Origin: Heliocidaris tuberculata
Taxonomy: Eukaryota; Echinodermata; Echinoidea; Camarodonta; Echinometridae
Direction of reading: 5' to 3'
Length of the DNA stretch: 64,000 bases
Assembly: GCA_025618425.1 (NCBI GenBank)
Contig: CM046841.1
Span: 9,741,154 to 9,805,153, forward strand
A program made the position numbers and the translations under genes. Position 1 is the stretch's first letter. Every line of letters begins with the position of its first letter. A model generated the notes under the pieces. That model made no database searches. It was not told where the DNA came from and saw nothing but the letters and a program-made list of their open reading frames with translations. Shown piece after piece: positions 1 to 8,706 of the stretch.

Positions 1-656
1 AATTTCCGATTAGAGATTTCCTCACATCTAATGTCCAAATGTCACTATCATACAATCAAATGATGTGGAATTCCCCTTTTTCTTGTACAGGCTACTCTTC
101 GATCCTGTGGAATGGCGGGACATACCTAATAGGCACAATAATCAATAATAATAAGTTTATTTCAATGAAAGTAGAAAAATAGATAAGCAGATCTAAAGGG
201 ATTGAGTAATATCAAACAACTGACTAGAAAGTTATGCTTTCTCCAATGACGATGAAGATAGCTATAATACCTTTTAACGTATGAAATGCGTTAATAAGCC
301 GTTATCCCAAGTCTAGACACCAAGGATGAAGTTGGAAGTCCCCCCGCCCGCCAAGGCCGGGCGGAACAGGTGCTCCCCCCTTTTTACGAGCTTGTTATGC
401 AAACCAGGCTCGGCGGTGGAGATTTCCAGGCCAACTTCTCTCCCACTTTTCTTCGTGGTCTTATTCGAGTAGCATGTTTTTACTTTCCCTGCTTGCTACT
501 ACCAATTTTCGTACAATAAATTTGTTTTTTGTAGAATCATCGTTGCTTTAGTACCTTTCCTTCAATACCAAAGTTTTGAGTTCAGGTCTTCTTGGCAGCT
601 GAAATCGGTACATAGGCTGACTGATTCATTTATTTTAGAACGCTTTGCGGTTCGGA
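1..656. other. No gene recognised; AT-rich flank
   Basis: I see no coding-like frame here. The stretch has a C/G-rich patch around 340-380 and is otherwise A/T-rich unique-looking sequence. It ends where the inverted-repeat element at 657 begins. Confidence 0.5.
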
Positions 657-2144
657 TTTAAAGGTTCCCTTTTATGGAATTACAAAGGAACTTTAATAAG
701 TAGACTTTTCTACTGTGAATCCAGATCTGTCAACCATTTTACCTGAATTCCATTCATTAATCTGTAAACTTGAAAATAAAAAATTAATTGGGAACGCCCC
801 TAAAAATTTTGGAAAATCGGTCCAGCGATCGATGACGTCATGTGACGTCACACTCAGAATGCTTGACTCCACGCAAGCTGAAAGTGTGTGTGTAGGCTAT
901 TGAACTTCGTGTAGATCCTAGCTTCGACTTCGTGCCATTACAGCCCTTCATTTTAGTTTTTTTTTTTAATCCTATATCAACGAACGATAACATCTTCTTC
1001 AGACAGAAGAAATAAAAGAGGAATTAGGGGCACGGCCGTATTTGTTTGAACCAGACAAGTCGGATTCTGATTATATGACAGAGACGTCCCTGATTTCAAT
1101 AACGGAGAAGATATCGACGGGAGACTTGGAAATTATAACTAGTAATTCCTTTTGATAATTAGATTGCCGATTAAATTCTAATTTACGGATATCCACCAAT
1201 TATTAATCTTGTTTGCGCTTGCGAAATGCCCCAGTCCTGATGAGGCTGAGCTGAAAGCTGATCGAGGCAGTGAGCTCGACGTGCGCAGGTGTACACGCCG
1301 TGCCGTTCGGTTGTTCGCCTGCTGACCCTGCCTGGCCTGGGCTTGGGTAGGGTTTTACTGGTGCATGGGGTGGTAGCGTTTAATTTGTTTCTAGTAAATT
1401 CTAACATTGATATCCAGAAAACCCTTAGCTCTCCTGTTACCTTGCATGTTTTCATTGTGCTGCTATGAATAATAAGTACCGGTAGACTAAGTTAGTGTAG
1501 GTACAGTGATAGTTGATCAATAGATATATGATCAATAGATACCGTAGATCAAGTTTGATTTTGGGGATGGCATCTTGCTTCAGGGACGGCCTCTTCTTGA
1601 TGCCAAACGCCCCATGCAGCCCCGTACTATCGAGGAAGTCCTCCGCACAAATGTGCTCGGAACACACGGACACTGCGGTCACTCAGCCCCTTCCAATTGA
1701 CGCGAGTTAGTTTCCCTTTTGAGGTCCATTTTCTTCTAATATTTGGGTCTTTGAGGAATAAATGTAGACTTACACCCTCCTTTGTGATGTTGCTGCAACC
1801 TGCAAAGACACAGCGTTGCGGCATACTTCGATTTAGAGGTGGTTTTCGAGGTGATATATAACTGCAAGTTAGTTTGCACGCGTGATATATGCAAGATATT
1901 ATAAACAAGCACCGGCGATGTCGGTTTGTGACGTCACACGTCAATCATGCTCGAAGAACGAGAATTCGGGGTTTAAAAGGGGGCGGAGCTTAGCAGACTC
2001 TTTTAGGCCTGAATACGTGGGGAAAATATTATTTTAAAAATATTCAGATACGTATTCATTGCAAACGGATGTCATTTTTCAATTTAGATGAGTATCATGT
2101 ACAAAATAACAAGAATTAGAATTTCATAAAAGGGAACCTTTAAA
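657..2144. mobile_element. Candidate DNA transposon with 25-bp terminal inverted repeats and a THAP relic
   Basis: Positions 657-681 and 2120-2144 are reverse complements with one mismatch in 25. Both begin with TTTAAA, so a TTAA or TA target duplication is possible but cannot be separated from the repeat. The 1.49-kb interior carries a degenerate THAP zinc-finger reading frame on the minus strand. THAP domains occur in P-element-type transposases and in host proteins derived from them. No transposase catalytic core is visible, so the copy is presumably dead or non-autonomous. The superfamily is not settled: a TTTAAA border is not typical of P elements. Confidence 0.55.
1545..1824 (-). pseudogene. 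THAP-domain (C2CH zinc finger) fragment, frameshifted
   Basis: On the minus strand a frame starting at the ATG at 1824 reads MPQRCVFAGCSN, the THAP start with its first cysteine pair, then a conserved Trp about 30 residues on (KWTSKGK). Near 1685-1690 the frame must shift to continue as VCSEHICAEDF, which supplies the second half of the C2CH set (Cys and His), followed by DAIPKI near 1550. THAP domains are about 90-residue DNA-binding modules, and the two frames together give about that length. One indel breaks the frame, so this is a relic or holds a sequencing error. It lies inside the 657-2144 inverted-repeat element, which suggests a transposon origin rather than a host THAP gene. Confidence 0.65.
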
Positions 2145-2649
2145 GGGAAAGTTCACCCCGAAGATTACTTGAGTTTAAAAAATGCAGAAAAAATAAAGAA
2201 AAATATTGGCGAAAGTTTGGACAAAATCCGTTAAAGAATAACGGAGTTATGGACTTTTGAAGTTTTGATTTTGTGACGTCACATGCGAGCAGCTCCTCCA
2301 TTATGTAATGTGATAAATATTCCATAAAATACAGTTTTCTCAAAAAATTTAGAATATTTTCGTCTGTGCATTTGATATATTGTCAGAAATGTTATTCAAT
2401 ACTAGATTCTGAAAAGAAACAATATTAATTTATCGTGGAACGTAAAAAAAAATGCGAATATATGGAATATTTATTACATGACCAATGGGCAGCTGCTCGC
2501 ATGTGACGTCACAAATCCAAAACTTTAAATACTCGTAACTCTTTTATTATTTGACCGATTTTCATCAAACCTTCGCCAATATTTTTCTTTATTTTTTCTG
2601 CATTTTTTTCTGCACTCAAGTAATCTTCAGGGTGAACTTCCCCTTTAAA
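2139..2649. mobile_element. Foldback/MITE element with ~190-bp inverted arms
   Basis: The left arm (2139-~2335) is matched in reverse complement by the right arm (~2465-2649): TTTAAAGGGAAAGTTCACC at one end and the complementary GGTGAACTTCCCCTTTAAA at the other, with long further similarity including a shared GTGACGTCACATGCGAGC. There is no coding capacity. The element abuts the 657-2144 element and shares one TTTAAA with it. A more distant relative of the same design lies at 56011-56560. TTAA is a possible target duplication. Confidence 0.7.
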
Positions 2650-2887
2650 TCAGTGTTTCAACACAGCTTTTAGAACGAGAGTGTTTGCAGCAATTTTTCA
2701 TGTTCCACGATTTATGTAACAATAGTATCTAGAACGCTTCGCCTATAGCTGCTGATCGTGCACTCAGTTTCGTCGAATGCCTGTCTGCGAATTTCTTTTG
2801 GAATACTGATCAGCTACATTCGTCTAACTATTTCCTTGCCTCGTGATCTTGGCCTTTGGACCGGGTTGGTGTTTTACTTGGAGTATA
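2650..2887 (+). other. Probable 5' non-coding region of the DIRS/Ngaro-like retroelement
   Basis: This is the stretch between the foldback element and the first retroelement ORF. I looked for the split direct repeats or inverted termini expected of this order and found only 10-11 bp matches downstream, too short to trust. The 5' boundary is therefore unresolved. Confidence 0.3.
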
Positions 2888-3946
2888 ATGCCTAAGCAGG
2901 GGAAGCAAAAGTCGACCAGGAAGGCGGCGGCGCGACGCTCTCGAAGGTCGGATGTGGACGAAAATGATGTAGCACCTCCGGCCGCGGTCGTATTGGACGA
3001 TGACGTCGATCCAGGCGAGTCAGGAAACGGTGAGTCTAATAATATCGGGGCCCCTTGGCCCTTTGTAAACCCACTCGATGCCATAAATACGCATGCTGGC
3101 GCATGTCCTACTCTTGAAAATGTTCCCCCTAATTCTGTTCGTTCCCCACCTCCACCTTCAGCCCACTCACTGCCTGTTACTTCGGGCATCGACCTCTCTC
3201 CACAGCCGGCTATGCTGAGCTGTGTTTGCGATGAGCTAGGCGGAGAGGTACCGGCTACTATTAAGGAGAAGATCTGGAGGGGGGAATTCATAGAGTTGGG
3301 TCTTTTGCTGAAAAGGGATAGTGCCCAAGACACTTCGATTCAAACTTTTAGTTTTTGTTCCGCGGGGTCATCGGTAGTTTTGCGCCCGCAAAGCAAGGCT
3401 CAAGTGATTTATGATATTGGGCAGTGGACGTCTGCTTTTCTGGTCTTTGCGTCCATCTATTTAGAACGTCACCCGGCGCGAGCGCGCGAGTTGCTAAAAT
3501 ACATGGATATCGTGCGTTCGATAGTCCGGTATGGGGGGTATAATTGGCGCTCATACGATGCGCAATTCCGCCTCCGTCAAGCTCGGCAACCACACCGATC
3601 GTGGGCGACTATTGATACGGAGTTATGGCTTACAATCGCGACATCGAGCCAAGCGGTTAATCCTGCTGGCCCGCCTGCCCTCTCCCGCAGCCAGCCCTTT
3701 CGGCCTTACGACCGAGGGTCGAGCCGCGGTTTTCCCTCGCGGCAATATGGGTCGCTCCGTGGAGTCGGCCCACGTCCCACCTTGCTCTGCTTCGCTTTCA
3801 ATGGCACCGGGTCATGTAGCCGTACCAACTGCCGCTATGCGCACATCTGCGGAAACTGTGCGGCAACCACGCACGGCTCCAGCTCATGCACTAAGCAAAC
3901 CAGTGCCCCAAACAAGAGGCAAAGGGCTCGCCCGAACGCCAATTAA
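2888..3946 (+). CDS. Gag-like nucleocapsid protein of the DIRS/Ngaro-like element
   Basis: About 352 residues. The open frame extends upstream, but the first ATG is at 2888 (MPKQGKQKSTRKAAARRS), so I start there. The N-terminus is strongly basic (Lys/Arg-rich), followed by a Pro/Ser-rich stretch. The C-terminal ~50 residues hold a CCCH-type finger (C-x8-C-x4-C-x3-H, starting CFAFNGTGSC) followed at once by C-x2-C-x4-H-x4-C (CGNCAATTHGSSSC), the retroviral-type zinc knuckle. This fits a nucleic-acid-binding structural protein that packages element RNA. The last ~415 nt overlap the next frame (3531-5510), implying frameshifting or internal initiation for Pol. No host homologue is suggested. Confidence 0.8.
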   Translation: MPKQGKQKSTRKAAARRSRRSDVDENDVAPPAAVVLDDDVDPGESGNGESNNIGAPWPFVNPLDAINTHAGACPTLENVPPNSVRSPPPPSAHSLPVTSGIDLSPQPAMLSCVCDELGGEVPATIKEKIWRGEFIELGLLLKRDSAQDTSIQTFSFCSAGSSVVLRPQSKAQVIYDIGQWTSAFLVFASIYLERHPARARELLKYMDIVRSIVRYGGYNWRSYDAQFRLRQARQPHRSWATIDTELWLTIATSSQAVNPAGPPALSRSQPFRPYDRGSSRGFPSRQYGSLRGVGPRPTLLCFAFNGTGSCSRTNCRYAHICGNCAATTHGSSSCTKQTSAPNKRQRARPNAN

Positions 3947-5510
3947 CTTAAAAAGAATGCTTCCTTTTCTGAGTACCTACAACAATCGTCAAGATGCTGC
4001 GCAGCTTATTTCAGGTTTTCAATATGGTTTTTCACTTGGTTTTACTGGTACGCGTCGTCCCGTGTCGTCGCGAAATCTAAAATCTGCCGGTGAACATAAA
4101 GAGATCTTAGTAGCTAAAATTGAGAAAGAAATTAGCCTCGGCAGAATTTCTGGTCCTTTTCAATCCCCACCCTTTCCGAATTTTCGATGCTCGCCTATCG
4201 GGCTTGTCCCCAAGCGGGCCCCTGGGGAATTTCGCCTTATTCAACATCTGTCGGCGCCTCGCGGGTCCTCGGTCAATGAATTCATTGATTCGGACCTGTG
4301 TTCCGTGTCATACACTTCGTTTGATGAGGCTGTGAATCTCATTTCACAGCTTGGGCGTAGAGCGCTTATGGGGAAGGCGGATATTAAATCGGCCTTTCGA
4401 TTGCTGCCGGTCCACCCTTCGGATTTCGAACTCCTCGGCTTTTGCTTGGACGGCAAATATTACTATGATAGGTGCTTGCCTATGGGCTGCTCAATCTCAT
4501 GTGCGCACTTTGAGCGATTTAGTACATTTCTGGAGTCTTGTTGTCGTAAAGTTGCCGGGACTGAGCGGGTCCTACATTACTTGGACGATTTCTTCTTCGC
4601 GGGCGCGACGCGGAAAGAGTGCGAATCGTCTATGCGACACTTCATGGCTATGTGCGAAGCTTTTGGGGTCCCAATAGCGAGCGAGAAAACCGAGGGACCT
4701 GTTTCCACTATCACGTTTTTGGGTTTGGAAATCGATGCAGCGGCGCTCAGAGTTCGCGTACCAAGACAAAAGGTAGAAACCTTGCAGATAATGTTGCGTA
4801 ATTTCGAGGCACAGCAGAAACTTACTTTGAGGCAATTACAATCGCTGATAGGCAGCCTTAACTTTGTGTGTAAAGCCGTGGCTCCTGGGAGAGCCTTTCT
4901 TAGGCGTCTTATCGATCTGACAAGAGGGGTCCGCCGTCCGGAACACCGAATTCGCATAACGCTCGGGGCAAAGGCCGATATGCAAGCATGGTCTTTGTTT
5001 TTATCCGAGTTCAATGGTAGCGTCATGTTTTCACACCCCGACTGGCTCACGAATACTCAATTTCAATTCTTCACCGATGCAGCCGCTAGCATTGGTTTTG
5101 GAATTTTCTTCCAGAACAAGTGGGCTCAGGGCAGATGGCCCGCGGAAATTTCGGATAGAAAATTCTCCATCGCCTTCTTGGAGCTCTTTCCGATCGTCGC
5201 TGGTATCCGTCTGTGGGGGGCGCATTTAGCTAACAACAGAGTCCTATTCTGGTCGGATAACCAGACTGTCGTGCATGTCGTCAATTCCCAAACCTCTAAG
5301 TGCCCCCGCATCATGAAGTTAGTGAGAAGGTTGGTCGGGCTTTGCTTGAAGTTCAATATTTTGTTCAAAGCTCGCTATGTGCCTGGCTCTCGCAACGAAA
5401 TAGCTGACTCCCTCTCTCGTTTTCAGATGGACAGGTTTCGTCACCTGGCGCCGGGCGCGGATCGGCTAGGATGCGACCTACCCACCCATCTATGGCAGAG
5501 CTTCTTATAG
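3531..5510 (+). CDS. Reverse transcriptase / RNase H polyprotein of the DIRS/Ngaro-like element
   Basis: A 659-residue frame. The first ~140 residues overlap the Gag frame and look unconserved. The likely functional protein begins around TPINLKRMLPF (about nt 3940-3960), reached by frameshift or internal start. RT motif A is ADIKSAF with the Asp at about residue 284. The catalytic YLDD box is at residues 350-353. RNase H follows: FFTDAAA (Asp ~516), FWSDNQT (Asp ~576) and the terminal NEIADSLSRF. It copies element RNA into DNA and degrades the template. It ends 40 nt inside the recombinase ORF. All visible catalytic acids are present and there are no stops, so it may be functional. Confidence 0.88.
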   Translation: MGGIIGAHTMRNSASVKLGNHTDRGRLLIRSYGLQSRHRAKRLILLARLPSPAASPFGLTTEGRAAVFPRGNMGRSVESAHVPPCSASLSMAPGHVAVPTAAMRTSAETVRQPRTAPAHALSKPVPQTRGKGLARTPINLKRMLPFLSTYNNRQDAAQLISGFQYGFSLGFTGTRRPVSSRNLKSAGEHKEILVAKIEKEISLGRISGPFQSPPFPNFRCSPIGLVPKRAPGEFRLIQHLSAPRGSSVNEFIDSDLCSVSYTSFDEAVNLISQLGRRALMGKADIKSAFRLLPVHPSDFELLGFCLDGKYYYDRCLPMGCSISCAHFERFSTFLESCCRKVAGTERVLHYLDDFFFAGATRKECESSMRHFMAMCEAFGVPIASEKTEGPVSTITFLGLEIDAAALRVRVPRQKVETLQIMLRNFEAQQKLTLRQLQSLIGSLNFVCKAVAPGRAFLRRLIDLTRGVRRPEHRIRITLGAKADMQAWSLFLSEFNGSVMFSHPDWLTNTQFQFFTDAAASIGFGIFFQNKWAQGRWPAEISDRKFSIAFLELFPIVAGIRLWGAHLANNRVLFWSDNQTVVHVVNSQTSKCPRIMKLVRRLVGLCLKFNILFKARYVPGSRNEIADSLSRFQMDRFRHLAPGADRLGCDLPTHLWQSFL

Positions 5511-6433
5511 AAAGGAATCGCCTCCTGTTTGCATCTCGAGCGCCGAGTACTCACTCTACTTACGAGAAAGCCTGGTCTGCATTCCAGCAGTTTAGGTTGC
5601 GATATCACTACGATATAAGTATTAAACCAGATGTTGAGCAAGTCGCTCAATTTATATCTTTTCTTTCATGGCATGGCTATGCAGGGGCAACTATTAGTAC
5701 ATATATTTCTGGTATAGCTTTCGGTATGCAGGCATTAGGATGGCCCGATATAACAAACGGTTTTGTAATTCGTCGATTGGTTGACGGATGTAGGCGCAGA
5801 AATGCCCGCCATGATACACGATGTCCCATAACTTTGCCCATTCTCAAATCAATTATCAATTCCATTTCACACGTTTGCGAGAGTACCTACGACCAGGCAT
5901 TATTTCGAGCAGCATTTCTGGTAGCGTTTTTTGGTTTTCTTCGGGTGGGGGAGTTCACAGCAAAATCCAAAAGGGGTCCCTTTCCCTTATCACAGGACGA
6001 CGTTCACATATGGGGTACAAACAGTAACAGAAACTTGCATGTAACAGTTCGTAGGTCTAAAACGGATCAAACAGGGAGGGGCTGTCGCATTGTAATTCCT
6101 CCCAACGACATGGCTCTCATGTGTCCAGTACGAGCCGTGGAAGATTACCTATCTATCCGTAGTGGTACTGGGGTCGCCTTTTTTCGGCATTTCGACACGC
6201 ATCCGTTAACGAGGCATGAGTTCAGTGGAAAGTTGAAGCGAGTGATAAACTTTATCGGTTTACCTGTTGCCTTTTATTCCTCTCATTCCTTTCGTATTGG
6301 GGCCGCAACGTCTGCCGCGATGGCGGGCGTACCTGATGTTTGCATCCAAAATATGGGCCGGTGGGTTTCTAACACTCACCGGCGATATATTCGTGCTAAC
6401 ACAACCGTGCTAAACGGCCATTTAATTAATTGA
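5471..6433 (+). CDS. Tyrosine recombinase (integrase) of the DIRS/Ngaro-like element
   Basis: 320 residues, starting at an ATG that overlaps the RT frame by 40 nt in a different frame. It carries the full tyrosine-recombinase residue set: Arg158 (FLRVGEF), Lys197 (SKTDQ), H272-x-x-R275 (SHSFRIGAAT), Trp298 (GRW) and the nucleophile Tyr306 (RRYIR). The N-terminal half has the helical SAM-like, DNA-binding character of the family. In DIRS-order elements this enzyme inserts a circular cDNA by site-specific-type recombination, usually without target duplication. The frame is complete and the catalytic set intact, unlike most other mobile-element genes in this window. Confidence 0.88.
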   Translation: MRPTHPSMAELLIERNRLLFASRAPSTHSTYEKAWSAFQQFRLRYHYDISIKPDVEQVAQFISFLSWHGYAGATISTYISGIAFGMQALGWPDITNGFVIRRLVDGCRRRNARHDTRCPITLPILKSIINSISHVCESTYDQALFRAAFLVAFFGFLRVGEFTAKSKRGPFPLSQDDVHIWGTNSNRNLHVTVRRSKTDQTGRGCRIVIPPNDMALMCPVRAVEDYLSIRSGTGVAFFRHFDTHPLTRHEFSGKLKRVINFIGLPVAFYSSHSFRIGAATSAAMAGVPDVCIQNMGRWVSNTHRRYIRANTTVLNGHLIN

Positions 6434-7440
6434 ATTGTACTTGGGAGAGTTATTTTAATGTCCTTTTTCCAGTTTCCCACAGCGACATATAAAAGAGGTA
6501 AAGAATGGGGCTTTCTGAAGGAGCTGTATATGTAAGCTTTACTCACTGGTGTCCACAGTCCTCCCTGCTGCTTGCCTTTTCTCTTTTATATCTCCCATTG
6601 CAGTTAAACGACGGGCTAGTGTCATCACACACAAGTTTGATTATGCCTTCTACTGGAAGCTTGTTTTATTTTGGGGCATCCACGCGACGAGGCACTGGTT
6701 CGGCACGCGACCTAACCACTGACCTTTGGGTCATCGCACTATTTGATGAGGCCAAGGCGCTTTACAGAGGTAGCGGATTACGAGGTTTGGAATACTCATT
6801 GAATGAACATGTTGAATGAAAGCTGGTATCCACGAACACTTAACAATTTTAGTCGGCCAGTGCCAGCTCTTTTTTATCTTGGGCCAAGCCTCGCTCGCAT
6901 CTGTATTGAGAAGTCCCGGGACCTTTCCTTCTTCATCAGTTTCTAATTCTAGCTAATGATCTCTGCCTTGCCCCCCCCCCCTTATCTGACGATACTTTAT
7001 TTTGCTACTTGTTTGCTTCTGTTCTTACGAGTTAAAGGATGATGATGATGATGACGATGCTCCAATTATTTCAGTCCGTTGAGGATTGTGATTGTACTCA
7101 TTACTACCTTTCCACCTCTTCGTTTCGTTATTGTTATTGTCGTCAGCTTCAGGGTTGTTATATGTTTTACTTTTGACGCCTTTAGCTTGGGCAGCATATG
7201 CAGGGGCATCATTGTCATCATCATCATCCTATCGTACTGTTTGTTATATTCTTTAATTTCTTCATTTTCGTGTTTATTATATCAATATAATTCCATTATT
7301 TTATCATTACCATCCCATCTCCTCTTCTTCGAGTTATTTTATTCACGTTACCTTATTTGATCTAATTCTATCGTCGTTACCATATTCATTTTTCTATTTC
7401 TATGCACTTTTCATAAAGTTTTAGCGAAACTTTCCGAAAT
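6434..7440. other. Downstream non-coding flank of the retroelement; simple repeats
   Basis: This stretch presumably contains the 3' terminal region of the retroelement, whose boundary I cannot place. It has a C run near 6971, a short (GAT)n at about 7037-7058, and a T-rich, ATC-rich stretch at 7080-7360. Small open frames here (for example 6505-6819) have no recognisable motif and I do not call them genes. Confidence 0.4.
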
Positions 7441-7670
7441 GTCATCCTGTGTTGTGGCGGCGGGCTGACTCTCCTGGCAGTTGGAGCCAGCCCGTTTGGC
7501 GAAATTGCATTTTTTGGCCACACCACATTCTGATATTCAGTACGCTTACATTATTTTGTAAATCAAAACAGTGTATAACAAGAGGCTTCCTGAGATGAAG
7601 GGTTCGAATTTGGTTTTGGAACAATCGAAAAAGAATGCATATTATATCCCACGTTTGCCAGGTAGGTTGT

Positions 7671-7944
7671 GACAAGCTGAGAAATCTTGTCGCAAATTGG
7701 CCGTGGATGGATTTTGATTAGTATTGCCCTACGTTGGCCACGTGACAAGCTGAGAAATCTTGCCACGAAATTTACGTGGGAAGGGCGAGCTGTGAAATCT
7801 TGCCATGGATTTGGGCAAGCTGAGAAATCTTGCCATTAATTTTGGAGACTTTGCAAGCTGAGAAATCTTGCCTTTTGTTCCTGAATTAGTTAACCAATTA
7901 TTTTCCAAAATGGGATTTATTGCGGCAAGCTGAGAAATCTTGCC
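7671..7944. repeat. Cluster of six 21-nt hairpin-forming repeats
   Basis: Six copies at 7671-7691, 7744-7764, 7784-7804, 7814-7834, 7852-7872 and 7924-7944. The pattern is a 6-nt arm GGCAAG, a 9-nt centre CTGAGAAAT and the complementary arm CTTGCC. The centre is identical in five copies and differs by one base in the third. Copy 1 reads GACAAG/CTTGTC, a paired change that keeps the stem perfect, while copies 2, 3 and 5 carry one-base stem changes. Spacers are 9-53 bp and unlike each other. The arrangement recalls interspersed direct repeats but the host is eukaryotic. Function unknown. Confidence 0.8.
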
Positions 7945-8706
7945 ACGAGTTTTAAATTGAGGAAGTTTCATTACGAATCCTAGATTGATATACAATGAAA
8001 ATCAAAGAGCCTGGGCTCGTTGGAAATATATCTCAGGAGGCCTCAACAATCAATATATGATATTATATGAAGTACGATACGAAATTATGTCATGATTATA
8101 GTTAATGATTATGGAATTTTATGGAGCGGATTCTATCTTGATAATGCTACTCGAATTATTAAACCACGGAATACCGCATATAACCTTGTTTTGTTCTCAT
8201 TATTTGTCTGGAATGGGATAACAAGTCTAATGGAGACATAATATTAGCAGATCAGTCATGCGGCTGTGATAATACCTCACTGCACTTCATGGCTAAACAC
8301 AGGTTTAGTATATTCCCATGATCTTGAATCTAGATATTTATTTTAAAGGAACTGATTTTTCTTCAAGCCTTTCCATGCAGGCTATATTTATGCTGACATT
8401 AAAAATATTTTCCTTATCGCAGACAGTGATGTTTCTTTTTTTTTTATGTAGCCTATTATACAATGGTAAAATAAGATACTTTTCATTTTTTACCGTCTCG
8501 TTATATTCTTTACCTTTCTATATTCTTATGTATCCTTACTAAGATAATATTATATTTCATTAATCACTTTCTTGTGTATACTATTGTAATTATTTTAAGG
8601 AACATAGTTATTTATACAATTGTAGTTGTTTTGTAAGCTTATTTAAGTGTGTTAAGCTCATAGAGACATTTTATAAGTATTATGCGCTATATAAAAAATT
8701 ATTATT
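7945..8706. other. AT-rich stretch, no gene seen
   Basis: No coding-like frame, repeat unit or RNA gene is recognisable. The sequence is T/A-rich with short homopolymers up to the inverted-repeat end at 8707. Confidence 0.5.

Larger units (their letters stand above)
2888..6433 (+). mobile_element. DIRS-order (Ngaro-like) tyrosine-recombinase retrotransposon, three intact-looking ORFs
   Basis: The coding core has three overlapping plus-strand frames in the order Gag-like, RT plus RNase H, tyrosine recombinase. This is the gene order of the DIRS order of retroelements, which integrate with a tyrosine recombinase instead of a DDE integrase. No protease, DDE integrase or LTR pair is seen. No methyltransferase domain is visible after RNase H, which favours a Ngaro-like over a classical DIRS1-like assignment (inference). 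None of the three frames has an internal stop and key catalytic residues are present, so the copy looks young. Terminal repeats were not found, so the true element extends beyond this core by an unknown amount. Confidence 0.85.

Noticed and set aside
1237..1262. CTGATGAG ... GAAA resembling a hammerhead ribozyme core
   Set aside because: Only a 3-bp stem II could be drawn and no matching stem III/stem I with a cleavage site was found.
6505..6819. 104-codon frame after the recombinase ORF
   Set aside because: No motif, in the presumed terminal region of the retroelement; probably chance.
2650..6960. Terminal repeats of the DIRS/Ngaro-like element (for example TTGGAATACT at ~2799 and ~6787; ACCTTTCCTTC at ~554 and ~6920)
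   Set aside because: Matches of 10-11 bp are within chance for this length and do not form the expected split-repeat layout.
7671..7944. CRISPR array
   Set aside because: Spacers are of very unequal length (9-53 bp), there are no cas genes, and the sequence is eukaryotic. Described instead as a hairpin-repeat cluster.
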